Below are positions 48,853 through 56,792 of a DNA stretch of 64,000 nucleotides, one piece after another (positions within the stretch are counted from its first letter, which is position 1; every line of letters begins with the position of its first letter). Where the stretch lies: positions 124,001-188,000 of the forward strand of contig NZ_RQVS01000004.1 in NCBI RefSeq assembly GCF_003865375.1. Direction: 5' to 3'. The position numbers were made by a program, and so were the translations under genes. Under the pieces are notes generated by a model that was not told the origin of the DNA, ran no database searches, and saw nothing but the letters and a program-made list of their open reading frames with translations. This stretch comes from Gulosibacter macacae. GTDB lineage: Bacteria > Actinomycetota > Actinomycetes > Actinomycetales > Microbacteriaceae.

Positions 48853-49118
48853 TGGTTCGCCTCGATTTCGTCGGCGAGCTTGTTCATCGAACCGAAGATC
48901 GCGCGCTGCTCATCCGACACGAACACGCCGAACTCCTCTTCGAGCAGGCTCACGATTTCGAGGGTGTCGAGCGAGTCAAGTTCCAGGCCGCGGCCGAATA
49001 GCGGCTGGTCAAAGTCGACCTGTTCCGGTGCATCCGGCAGATCGAGGCCCTCGAGCAGGAGCGCGCGGAGGCGAGAGTTAAGTTCGAAGCGCTCAGTGGC
49101 CTTCTCAAACTGCGACAT
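48849..49118 (-). CDS. Acyl carrier protein of the cluster
   Basis: An 89-residue ACP. The phosphopantetheine site is Ser49 in GRGLELDSLDTLEIVSLLEE. The sequence is acidic and four-helical. The N-terminal extension (MSQFEKATERFELNSRLRAL) is a few residues longer than that of FabF-pathway ACPs. The DSLD motif (with ELDSLDT) is the normal one. It should be charged by the co-encoded Sfp-type enzyme. Confidence 0.95.
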   Translation of the reverse strand: MSQFEKATERFELNSRLRALLLEGLDLPDAPEQVDFDQPLFGRGLELDSLDTLEIVSLLEEEFGVFVSDEQRAIFGSMNKLADEIEANQ

Positions 49119-49186
49119 GGGGGTTCCTTTGTTCTGGGTTCAGCGAGGGGTGAAACTGCGTCGGTGGGGAGGTGGCGGGGTCGAGG

Positions 49187-49936
49187 TCAGGCAGTGATGC
49201 CGCCGTCGACGGCGAGAATCTGCCCGGTCACATAGCTCGACTCGGAGGTGGCGAGGAAGCGGATCGCTCGCGCGATCTCTTCGGCCTCGCCCATGCGGCC
49301 AAGCGGGATGCGCTCGACAAGCGCCTGCCTCGAGGCGGCGTCCATACCGCGCACCATGTCGGTGTCGGTGAAGCCGGGTGCGACGGCATTGACGCGGATG
49401 CCCGCGGCCGCCCCTTCTTTCGCGAGGGCCTGGGTGAGGGCGTTGACGCCGCCTTTAGACGCCGAGTAGTTCGCTTGGCCGGCTTGTCCGCGCAGACCTG
49501 AGGTTGACGAGAGCAACACGATCGCGCCACCGGTCTTCCGCATCGCGCGCAGTGCATCCCGGCAAATGAAGAAGGAGCCGACGAGATTCGTCTCGATCAC
49601 TCGGCGAAACTTGTCCGCGCTCATGGAGCCGGCGAATCCGTCACTGGTGATGCCAGCGGCGACCACCACCGCGCTCAGCGCGCCGTCGAAATCGGTGCGA
49701 ATCGCGCGCATGCCCGCGCGCACCGCATCCTCATCGGCGACGTCGACACGGGTGCCGAAGTAGCGAGCGCCGAACGCCTCAACTGCACGCGCGGTCGCCG
49801 CGCTTTCGTCGTCATTGCTGCGGTACCAACCGGCAATGTCGTAGCCGACGCGTGCCAGTTCGATGGCTGCCGCGCGGCCAATTCCGCGCGATGCACCGGT
49901 CACCAGCGCCACGGGGCGAGCATTCACTTCAGTCAT
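49187..49936 (-). CDS. 3-oxoacyl-ACP reductase (FabG-like ketoreductase)
   Basis: A 249-residue SDR with VALVTGASRGIGRAAAIELA at the N-terminus, the Ser in IVLLSSTSGLRG and YSASKGG, and the family end VTGQILAVDGGITA. The residue pattern GWYRSNDD after beta-2 suits NADPH. It reduces the beta-keto group of the growing chain. It overlaps the malonyltransferase gene upstream by 4 nt and precedes the ACP gene by 68 nt. Confidence 0.93.
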   Translation of the reverse strand: MTEVNARPVALVTGASRGIGRAAAIELARVGYDIAGWYRSNDDESAATARAVEAFGARYFGTRVDVADEDAVRAGMRAIRTDFDGALSAVVVAAGITSDGFAGSMSADKFRRVIETNLVGSFFICRDALRAMRKTGGAIVLLSSTSGLRGQAGQANYSASKGGVNALTQALAKEGAAAGIRVNAVAPGFTDTDMVRGMDAASRQALVERIPLGRMGEAEEIARAIRFLATSESSYVTGQILAVDGGITA

Positions 49937-50829
49937 CGGGCATCTGCTCCTTCGTGGATTCGCACTGGGCGACCGTCGAGATAGGGGCGGGCGAGGCGCG
50001 CGATGGCGCGGCCGGGCCCGTACACGTCAAAATCAGCGCAACTCGCGAGCGTGGTCATCACTGCCTGCCAACGCACGGGCGAGGTGAGTCCGTCGCGCAG
50101 ATCGGCGCGGATGCGGTCGCCCGCATCCACATGCGACCCACTCACGCAACCGACGTAACCGAGCGCGTCGGCGAATTCGACCTCACCAAGCGTCTGCGAC
50201 CAGGCCGCTGCCACCGGTTGCATGAAGCGCGAATGAAAGGCATTGCTCACTTCGAGGCGCTTCGAGCGACCACCAATTGCGGCGGCTGCCGCCGCGATGT
50301 TCGCTTCGGCGCCCGCAAGGACCACCTGGGTGGGGCCATTGACCGCCGCCACATCGACATCGAACTGGGCAGCGAGATCGGTCGCGGCGGCGAGCTGGGC
50401 CGACTCGTCGAACGTCTTGGTCGTGGCGACGGCGAGCATCGTCCCACCTGTGGGTGCACCAGCCATGAGCCTTCCGCGCTCGGCTGCCAATTGCACGGCG
50501 GTCACCGGCGATATGGCGCCAGCAACCGCTGCCGCGGCAAGCGCACCCACACTGTGACCAGCTGTTGCCGCTGCCGGGTTTGGGCGATGGTCATCAGCGA
50601 TCCAGGTCGCGAGCGCCGCCGTGGTGAGCGCCGGTTGCAGATTCTCGGTGCGAGTGAGCATCTCGAGACTCGAGTGCCAACAGAGTTCCCGCAGATCGCG
50701 GTCGATTGCGACGCTCGCTTCATCAAAGAATGTGGCGGCGGCAGGTGACTGTTCAGTTGCGCGTCGACCCATGCCGGGTACCTGGCTCCCCTGCCCGGGG
50801 AAGAGCACTGCGGTGCCGTTGCGGTTCAT
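49933..50829 (-). CDS. ACP S-malonyltransferase
   Basis: A 298-residue FabD-type enzyme. The N-terminus reads TAVLFPGQGSQVPGMGRRAT. The catalytic serine is Ser93 in TAGHSVGALAAAAV, with the distal histidine in VSNAFHSRFMQPV. The QGSQ oxyanion loop is intact. It loads malonyl units onto the cluster ACP. Dedicated malonyltransferases are rare in type II PKS clusters, which usually borrow FabD. It overlaps both neighbours by 4 nt. Confidence 0.93.
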   Translation of the reverse strand: MNRNGTAVLFPGQGSQVPGMGRRATEQSPAAATFFDEASVAIDRDLRELCWHSSLEMLTRTENLQPALTTAALATWIADDHRPNPAAATAGHSVGALAAAAVAGAISPVTAVQLAAERGRLMAGAPTGGTMLAVATTKTFDESAQLAAATDLAAQFDVDVAAVNGPTQVVLAGAEANIAAAAAAIGGRSKRLEVSNAFHSRFMQPVAAAWSQTLGEVEFADALGYVGCVSGSHVDAGDRIRADLRDGLTSPVRWQAVMTTLASCADFDVYGPGRAIARLARPYLDGRPVRIHEGADAR

Positions 50830-51704
50830 CGCAGGCTCCGTCCGATGCGCCAGGCGCCGAGCGCCGTGAATACGACTGCCATGACGACGAGTCCGACGAT
50901 CGCCCAGATGGGTTCGATGACGAGATCGCCGATCGAGAGCGTGAAGCCGTAGTAGTTCCCGATTTCGGTGTGTGCTTGGGCGACACCGCCAGCGAGCTGG
51001 TCGAGCGCGGGGCCAGCCAATGGCTCCCGCAGGAGCATCGCGGCGGGTGAGAATGGCAGCGCGTTGATGACGTTGCCGATCTCGGTCGACAGGAGGCCAA
51101 GTGGCAGGTAAGCGCCCGCGAGAAAGCCGAGCAGGGTGCCGACGATGGTGCTCATGGCCGTGTACGCACTTGCCGTGCCGATGAACGTGAGCAGGAACGA
51201 AGAGAACGCGGCGAACGCGGTTGAGAGCAGCACGATCAGACCGAATGCCTGCAACAACCCAAGCGCGCTCGGGAAGTGGCCGTAGAGCACTTGCATGAGG
51301 AGCGCGCCGCCGAGGAGCAAGACGGTGCTCATGAGCGTCGCGACGACCACTGCCGACAGCAAGTAGCCGAGGATGAGTTGCCAGCGACGAATGGGCGAGA
51401 CGCGAAATTCTTTGAAGCGGCCCGAGGAACGGTCATCGACGTAGGAGCCGAGTGCGGCCAGTCCCGTGGTGAATGTCGAGATCGTAATGATTCCCGCAAA
51501 GACCCAGCTGCCGACGAACCACCCAATATCGCCGGTGTCGCTATTCGGAAGCTGCGCCTTGAGGTTGTCGACCTGGAGCGAACCAAGGAAGAGCAGGTAA
51601 AGGAGCAACAGAATCACTGCCGAGAGCAGCGAGAGAAATACGGCGGCACGATCCCGGAAATAGATCCGCAGGTTTCGGCCGATCAGGGTCATCACGGTGG
51701 TCAT
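50826..51704 (-). CDS. ABC-2 type transporter permease
   Basis: A 292-residue membrane protein with six helices. It starts LIGRNLRIYFRDRAAVFLSL, the usual beginning of DrrB-type ABC-2 permeases, and has a loop DRSSGRFKEFRVSPIRRWQL, then LPLGLLSTEIGNVINALPFS before the last helices. With the ATPase upstream it makes a DrrAB-like exporter, likely for the cluster's product. Coupled by 4-nt overlaps on both sides. Confidence 0.93.
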   Translation of the reverse strand: MTTVMTLIGRNLRIYFRDRAAVFLSLLSAVILLLLYLLFLGSLQVDNLKAQLPNSDTGDIGWFVGSWVFAGIITISTFTTGLAALGSYVDDRSSGRFKEFRVSPIRRWQLILGYLLSAVVVATLMSTVLLLGGALLMQVLYGHFPSALGLLQAFGLIVLLSTAFAAFSSFLLTFIGTASAYTAMSTIVGTLLGFLAGAYLPLGLLSTEIGNVINALPFSPAAMLLREPLAGPALDQLAGGVAQAHTEIGNYYGFTLSIGDLVIEPIWAIVGLVVMAVVFTALGAWRIGRSLR

Positions 51705-52606
51705 TCGGATTCACGTCCGTTCGTCAGGCGCAGGAAGACGTCGTCCATCGATCCCTGCACGAGTTGGAAAGTGCTCACCGCATCGCCGAGATCGTTGAGT
51801 ACGGCGAGCGCGGTCGCCGAATTTGGTACCGGTACGTGCACAGCGCCGCCTTCGTCGAACCAATCGGCATCGGGAAGGTGTCGTTCGACGCCATCGACCA
51901 CGTCATCTCGCCGACCGTCTGAGGCCACAAGCAGGAGCTCGGGCTGCGAGTGCTCGGCGCGCAACTCAATGGGTGTGCCCTCGGCGAGGATGCGTCCCTC
52001 GTCGATGACGATGACGCTGTCCGCCGATTCCGTTTCTTGCATGTAGTGCGTGGTGAGCACGACGGTCAGTCCGAGATCCTGTTGTAGGCCGCTCACCGCT
52101 CGCCACACCTGATCGCGGCTTTGTGGGTCGAGGCCTGCGGTTGGCTCGTCAAGGAAGAGGGTTTGCGGCCGGTTGATCAGCGCGCGGGCGATGTCGACTC
52201 GGCGCTTCTGGCCACCCGAGAGCACGCCGTACCGCCGATCGCGGAAACCTTTGAGGTCGACAAGTTCGGTGAGTTCGTCAATACGCGAATCGGCCACGCC
52301 GTGAAGGCGCGCACGCAGTCGCAGGTTCTCGTCAACCGACAGCATCGGGTCGAGGAGCGATTGCTGGAAAACGACGCCAATGCGTTCTCGGATGCGGTGA
52401 TCGTCACGTCCGACCGTGAGGCCGTCGATCACGATCTCCCCAGCATCGAAGCCAAGCAACGTCGTCATGCATGAGATGGTGGTGGTTTTCCCGGCACCAT
52501 TCGTGCCGAGCAGGGCGAAGAGCTCGCCATCTGCGACCTCGAACGACAGTGCATCCACCGCCTTCACGGTTCGATATCGCTTGGTCAGCCCGTCGACGGT
52601 GATCAC
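51701..52606 (-). CDS. ABC transporter ATP-binding protein, first gene of the cluster
   Basis: I start at the GTG at 52606 (VITVDGLTKRYRTVKAVDAL, 301 residues) because GAGAGGGA precedes it; the open frame to 52744 lacks a family match. Walker A is LLGTNGAGKTTTISCM, signature LSGGQKRRVDIARAL, Walker B LFLDEPTAGLDPQ, H-loop TTHYMQE. The C-terminal extension with a DrrA-like fold ends in GSMDDVFLRLTNGRESE. It pairs with the permease 50826. The 229 nt before the operator 52786 contain no other gene. Confidence 0.95.
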   Translation of the reverse strand: MITVDGLTKRYRTVKAVDALSFEVADGELFALLGTNGAGKTTTISCMTTLLGFDAGEIVIDGLTVGRDDHRIRERIGVVFQQSLLDPMLSVDENLRLRARLHGVADSRIDELTELVDLKGFRDRRYGVLSGGQKRRVDIARALINRPQTLFLDEPTAGLDPQSRDQVWRAVSGLQQDLGLTVVLTTHYMQETESADSVIVIDEGRILAEGTPIELRAEHSQPELLLVASDGRRDDVVDGVERHLPDADWFDEGGAVHVPVPNSATALAVLNDLGDAVSTFQLVQGSMDDVFLRLTNGRESE

Positions 52607-52785
52607 GTGTTCCCTCTCAGTGCCGGCGGTTGCGGATCTCGAAGAGGCCGCAGGCACGAGAGTTGAACGTAGGGGGTTGAAGTGGACCGCAGGGATACCC
52701 CAGGGGTTACTTTGGGGCTGCCATAAGTCCGATTGATGGACCATAGGTGAACGGCAGACGCTGCGTTTGATCGTCGTTCACGTTG

Positions 52786-52807
52786 ACTCGTCCACTCTTG
52801 GACGAGT
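52786..52807. promoter_or_regulatory. Candidate operator upstream of the PKS cluster
   Basis: Inverted 9-mers ACTCGTCCA and TGGACGAGT separated by 4 nt, about 180 nt before the cluster's first GTG and next to TTGACT. The form fits a dimeric repressor such as TetR, but no regulator gene is adjacent. The region 52607-52909 otherwise shows no gene. Confidence 0.5.
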
Positions 52808-52834
52808 GCCTAATCTCCCTGGTCAACAACAAAA

Positions 52835-52897
52835 TTGCACCCGCTCAAGCAGAGCGCCCGAATGTTGATTTCGGCGCTCCCGCGAGAGCGGGTGCAA
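52835..52897 (-). terminator. 63-nt double-stem palindrome, terminator of the 52910 gene
   Basis: Perfect 12-bp outer arms TTGCACCCGCTC and GAGCGGGTGCAA enclose an inner hairpin GAGCGCCCGAA/TTCGGCGCTC. Read on the minus strand the arm is followed by TTTTG, 12 nt after the stop of the gene starting at 53863. Confidence 0.7.
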
Positions 52898-52909
52898 GAA
52901 AAAAGTCCG

Positions 52910-53863
52910 TTAGATGAAGAACACCACCACCGCGGTCGCGATCGCGATGAGCACCGCAATCACGCCACCAGCAACCGCGAGCCGCGCGAGCGACTTCCGC
53001 GCCCCGCGCATCCCGGCGAGGCCAAGTGCAATCGCAATAGCGCCAACGACCCCGCCAACGATCCACGCCCATCCGGGCAAACAAAGAATGAGCAACGCGA
53101 GCACCGCAAGCACAAGCGCCACGAGCGGCATCGGTGAAGCCTGCTCGGCGGCGCCGGTACCAAACTGTGGCGCCGAGAACTCTCGCCCGGCAGCGCCCTG
53201 ACCGAGCCCGTCAAAGCTGTTCGCGCGCGGCGCCGCGGGCACACCGAACCCGGCATCAGCAGCTGGACCCGCCACCGGGCGACCTGCCGCGGCCTCATAG
53301 CCAGATTCATCCACGGTGACCCCGAACGTGCCGCCGCCAGCGGGCACCTGTCGGTTTCCCTCGCGCACCAGCTCGCGAACTGTCGTCGACTCGGGCGTCG
53401 ACACCGGTTGCGGTTGCGGCCAGGCGGCCGGAATCGCGGGTTCAGCGGCGGGTGAGTGCGCATCGCTACCCTGCGCATCCACACCCTGCGCATCCAGACC
53501 CTGCGCCTCGGCCGACTGCGCACCCCAATTGGCCGGTGCCGGCGTCTGGTGCGCACCAAAGCCGGATGCATCGTGCTCAATCCCAAAGGTGCCACCGGCA
53601 GCCGGCACGGCCGCTTCGTCCGCGTAGCTCGTGTCGATGGTTTCGTCGGTGCTCGCGTCGATGCTCGCGTCGATGGTCTCGTCAGTGCCGTCAAGCACGC
53701 CTGCTTCGAGACCGTCAGCCTCAACCACATCGGACGCCGACGACGCAGGCGCCTCGCCATCGCGGCGCTCGATCGCGGCCGACTCGGCTGGCTTCAGGTC
53801 TTCGACCGAATCGGCATTCGTGTCGTCGCCCGGCGACTGCGGTCCGCGGTTCTGCTCGCTCAT
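52910..53863 (-). CDS. Low-complexity protein with two C-terminal membrane helices (DUF4190-like)
   Basis: The ATG at 53863 (MSEQNRGPQSPGDD) gives 317 residues. Residues 1-225 are low-complexity: Ala/Asp/Glu/Pro-rich, with internal repeats (ETIDASIDASTDETID; three units of LDAQGVDAQGSDA type at 53450-53510) and two VPAAGGTFGIEHDASGFGA-type modules that recur as VPAGGGTFGVTVDESGYEA. The C-terminus has two or three membrane helices (VALVLAVLALLILCLPGWAW, IVGGVVGAIAIALGLAGM, then AVAGGVIAVLIAIATAVVVF), a layout like DUF4190 proteins. A single gene, function unknown. Confidence 0.75.
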   Translation of the reverse strand: MSEQNRGPQSPGDDTNADSVEDLKPAESAAIERRDGEAPASSASDVVEADGLEAGVLDGTDETIDASIDASTDETIDTSYADEAAVPAAGGTFGIEHDASGFGAHQTPAPANWGAQSAEAQGLDAQGVDAQGSDAHSPAAEPAIPAAWPQPQPVSTPESTTVRELVREGNRQVPAGGGTFGVTVDESGYEAAAGRPVAGPAADAGFGVPAAPRANSFDGLGQGAAGREFSAPQFGTGAAEQASPMPLVALVLAVLALLILCLPGWAWIVGGVVGAIAIALGLAGMRGARKSLARLAVAGGVIAVLIAIATAVVVFFI

Positions 53864-53936
53864 CGTGACGGCGCTCCCTCCTGGGTGTTGTGCCACATCC
53901 TATTGGCCCAGCCCTCTGCGCTCGCTCAGCCCGATC

Positions 53937-55511
53937 TCAGCCGACGTCTGAGGCTGCCGTAGTGAATGCCGTCGTCATCGGTAGCGTCGAATCGGCCGGG
54001 AACGCGAGCGGCGAGGGTGATTTTCCAGCTGCCACGAGCTCGACCCCGAGCGCCGCGATCATCGCACCGTTGTCGGTGCACAGGGCCAGCGGTGGCACGT
54101 GCAGTGAGACGCCAACTTCGGCACAGCGTTGCGCCGCAAGCTCCCGCACCCGCGTGTTCGCGGCCACACCACCGGCGAGCAACAGCCGCGGGATTCCGAG
54201 GTCGGCACAAGCCGCGAGTGCCTTCGTGAGCAGCACATCGGCAACTGCCTCGCGGAAGCTTGCCGCGATGTCCGAAACGGGCACCTGCTCCCCCGCATCC
54301 TCGAACTTTTCGACGGTGCGAGCGACCGAAGTTTTCAATCCAGAGAATGAGAAATCGTAGCGATGCTTGCCAAGATCCTTCGGATGCGTAAGCCCGCGCG
54401 GAAAGCGGAACGCGCCCGCATCGCCACCGACCGCCGCCTTGTCGATCTGCGGACCGCCCGGGTAGGGCAGGCCGAGCACGCGGGCGATCTTGTCGAAGGC
54501 CTCGCCGGCCGCATCGTCGATGGTTTCGCCAAGCATTTCGGAATCGCCGGTGAGTGAATCGACCCGGATGAGCGAGGTGTGCCCGCCCGACACAAGCAGC
54601 GCCACAGCCGGAAACTCAATCGGTTCGCCGTCTTCGCGCAAGAGGTCAGCGGCAACGTGACCGACGAGGTGATTGACGCCATAGAGCGGCAGCCCAGTCG
54701 CCACCGAGAGCGACTTCGCCGCGCCAACGCCCACCATGAGTGCCCCCGCGAGCCCCGGGCCCGCCGTGACCGCGATGGCATCGAGGTCGTCAAGCGTGAC
54801 CCCAGCAGTATCAAGGGCCTCCCGCAGCACCGGCACTATCGCATCCGCGTGGGCGCGAGCGGCGACCTCGGGGACGACGCCGCCGTACTTGGCCTGCTCA
54901 TCCATCGAGGATGCGACCGCATTCGCCAGCAGGGTTCGCCCGCGCACGATACCGACGCCGGTTTCGTCGCAGCTCGTCTCGATGCCGAGCACGAGCGGTT
55001 CGTCGGGCGCGCGCGCCGCGAGTCGCTCATCGATGATTTCGAGCGTCTGCGCGATATCGGCGCGCATCACGATCGCCGCGACGCCCTCACCCCGGTAGTA
55101 GTTCTCGCGACGGCCGATCTCGTCGAAGCCGAGGTCGAGGTAGAGCGCGCGGGCGGCCTCGCCGTTCTCGCGCACTTCAAGAAAGAGGTGTTTGGCGCCG
55201 CGGCTGCGCGCCCACGCTGCGCCCTCGCGGAGCATCCTCGTCGCCCAGCCACCCCGGCGAAACTCGGGGTAGACCGCGACCGTCTGCACATCGGCTTCGC
55301 CCGCGCCTTGCGCTGCCAGGATGCCGAGGGCCCCGATGACGCGCCCGGCACGCTCGACGACCCAATATCCGGTGTGTTCGCTTTCAAGTTCGGCGCGCAC
55401 CGCCTGTTCGCTCCACGAATCATGCGGGAACGAAGCGTGGTCAATCGCCACAATCTCGTCGAGGTCGGCGAGAGTCGCCGGGCGGATTGCGGTGGAATAC
55501 ATCGTGGGCAT
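53937..55511 (-). CDS. tsaD: RimI-TsaD fusion: N-acetyltransferase and t6A37 threonylcarbamoyltransferase
   Basis: One frame of 524 residues joins two enzymes. Residues 1-152 are RimI-like GNAT ([20 protein letters not shown], then [15 protein letters not shown], the acetyl-CoA loop). Residues from about 173 are TsaD/Kae1: [34 protein letters not shown], the metal motif [47 protein letters not shown] and [17 protein letters not shown]. The ATG at 55511 overlaps the tsaB stop as TAATG; the open frame upstream is shadow. In most Actinobacteria rimI and tsaD are separate genes in this order, so the stop between them has been lost. Confidence 0.95.
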   Translation of the reverse strand: MPTMYSTAIRPATLADLDEIVAIDHASFPHDSWSEQAVRAELESEHTGYWVVERAGRVIGALGILAAQGAGEADVQTVAVYPEFRRGGWATRMLREGAAWARSRGAKHLFLEVRENGEAARALYLDLGFDEIGRRENYYRGEGVAAIVMRADIAQTLEIIDERLAARAPDEPLVLGIETSCDETGVGIVRGRTLLANAVASSMDEQAKYGGVVPEVAARAHADAIVPVLREALDTAGVTLDDLDAIAVTAGPGLAGALMVGVGAAKSLSVATGLPLYGVNHLVGHVAADLLREDGEPIEFPAVALLVSGGHTSLIRVDSLTGDSEMLGETIDDAAGEAFDKIARVLGLPYPGGPQIDKAAVGGDAGAFRFPRGLTHPKDLGKHRYDFSFSGLKTSVARTVEKFEDAGEQVPVSDIAASFREAVADVLLTKALAACADLGIPRLLLAGGVAANTRVRELAAQRCAEVGVSLHVPPLALCTDNGAMIAALGVELVAAGKSPSPLAFPADSTLPMTTAFTTAASDVG

Positions 55512-56125
55512 TAGCCGGTCACTCGCTTCGGTACGGCGCCCGGCTTCGCATCGGGGGCGCGCAGATAGAGAATCTCGTCGGCCGCTTCGGGGAGTCCGCC
55601 TTGGCGTCGATCGAGCCACGCGAGGGCGAGGTGCCAGGCTGACACCTGCGAGGCGTCGGCTCGGGTGATCGTGACCGCTTCGGCTTCGGCCGGGGTGAGG
55701 AGGGTGAATCCCTCGCTCGAAGTCACCTCGCCCTGCTCGTAGCGGGAAGCAGCGAACTCGCGTCGGCGGGCATCGGTCGTGACCAGGATGGGGCCGCGGT
55801 GGTCGGGGTGATCATGGCGCCACTCGTGCGCGATGGCGTCGTGACTCGGCACCGGATGCAGCGGTACGCCGTGCACGAACGCGAACGTGCGTGCGGCGGC
55901 GACGCCGACGCGCAGGCCAGTGAATGGGCCGGGGCCCATGCCGCAGATGACGCCGGTCACGTGCTGCGGCCGGATGCCGGCTTCGTCGAGCACGCGAGAG
56001 ATGCCGATGCCGACGGCTTCGGCGTGACGGCGGGCGTCGTCGAGACGGTAGTGGCCGCGCAGGCGACCCGCCTCGGTGACCACCGCAACATCAGTACCGG
56101 CGGAAGTGTCGATGGCGAGCAACAT
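55511..56125 (-). CDS. tsaB: t6A biosynthesis protein TsaB
   Basis: TsaB supports TsaD in threonylcarbamoylation of A37 in ANN-decoding tRNAs. The 204-residue protein has the ASKHA start [35 protein letters not shown] and the middle [20 protein letters not shown]. It is located between tsaE and the rimI-tsaD fusion, and shares one base with the latter. A 67-nt gap separates it from tsaE. Confidence 0.95.
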   Translation of the reverse strand: MLLAIDTSAGTDVAVVTEAGRLRGHYRLDDARRHAEAVGIGISRVLDEAGIRPQHVTGVICGMGPGPFTGLRVGVAAARTFAFVHGVPLHPVPSHDAIAHEWRHDHPDHRGPILVTTDARRREFAASRYEQGEVTSSEGFTLLTPAEAEAVTITRADASQVSAWHLALAWLDRRQGGLPEAADEILYLRAPDAKPGAVPKRVTG

Positions 56126-56192
56126 GCCCCCATCCTATTCCGGTCGCCGGATGCGGTCAGCGCGCGTCCGCCAGAAGCGTTGGCGGCGTGGG

Positions 56193-56792
56193 TCAGGCGC
56201 GCGGCACGAGTACCGTGGATGCGTCAAAGTCGGCCCAGCGTGGGCCGAAGGCTCGGAGGGTGACGGTGCGGGGTTCGTCGAGGTCGGTGGCGGGGGTCTC
56301 GATACGCGCCTGCGGCGCTACTCGACCAACCAAGTTGTCCCCATCCTGGGTGGTCGAGTAGCGAAGCGTATCGAGACCCTCACCAGTCGGCCGCTCAATC
56401 ACGAGCTCCAGCCAAGAATCGGTGATCGCGTCGACGACCTCGCTCCCCCACTCGATCACCGACACCGACGCATCCAGGTCAAGATCAAGGTCGTCGAGTT
56501 CGAGCGCCGAGGCGAGCCGGTACGCATCCACGTGAATGAGCGCTGGCCCATTACCAAGCGATGGATGCGTGCGCGCAATCACGAACGTCGGGCTTGCGAC
56601 CGTGCCGCGCACGCCGAGCGCCTCACCGAGTCCGCGCACGAGCGTCGTCTTGCCGGCACCGAGCGGCCCCGTGAGCACGAGCACATCTCCCGCGCCGAGC
56701 ACCGCCGCGAGTCGCGCTCCAAGCGCAGACATCTCGTCGGCGCTCGGCACCACCGCGCGCGCAACCTCCGCGCCGGCCCCGTCCCCGCTCAT
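56193..56792 (-). CDS. tsaE: t6A biosynthesis ATPase TsaE with a repeat-encoded insertion
   Basis: TsaE hydrolyses ATP to drive the TsaB-TsaD cycle. The ATG at 56792 overlaps the alr stop and gives 199 residues. Walker A VLTGPLGAGKTTLVRGLG (around 42-50), VASPTFVIARTH and HVDAYRLASALELDDLDLD are intact, as is VSVIEWGSEV. Between LELVIERPT (to 136) and ATDLDEPRTVTLRAFGPRW (from 168) lie about 29 residues, EGLDTLRYSTTQDGDNLVGR and then VAPQARIETP. They are encoded by a palindromic TACTCGACC repeat (56294-56379). The insertion is past the catalytic core, so the protein may still work. Confidence 0.92.
   Translation of the reverse strand: MSGDGAGAEVARAVVPSADEMSALGARLAAVLGAGDVLVLTGPLGAGKTTLVRGLGEALGVRGTVASPTFVIARTHPSLGNGPALIHVDAYRLASALELDDLDLDLDASVSVIEWGSEVVDAITDSWLELVIERPTGEGLDTLRYSTTQDGDNLVGRVAPQARIETPATDLDEPRTVTLRAFGPRWADFDASTVLVPRA
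56294..56379. repeat. TACTCGACC-family palindrome inserted inside tsaE
   Basis: Outer arms GGGTCTCGATACGC and GCGTATCGAGACCC (perfect 14-mers) and inner arms CTACTCGACCA and TGGTCGAGTAG form an 86-nt palindrome inside a coding region. The intergenic copy at 61984 is its closest relative. Confidence 0.93.

Noticed and set aside
47353-49197. Plus-strand open frame of 614 codons, and another at 45035-46534
   Set aside because: Antisense of the GNAT, dehydratase, ACP and glycosyltransferase-like genes, all of which have recognisable motifs or coupling.
53450-53510. Tandem short repeats that might look like a CRISPR array
   Set aside because: They are in frame inside the 52910 gene and encode the DAQG(V/S/L) repeats; no spacer of regular length and no cas genes.
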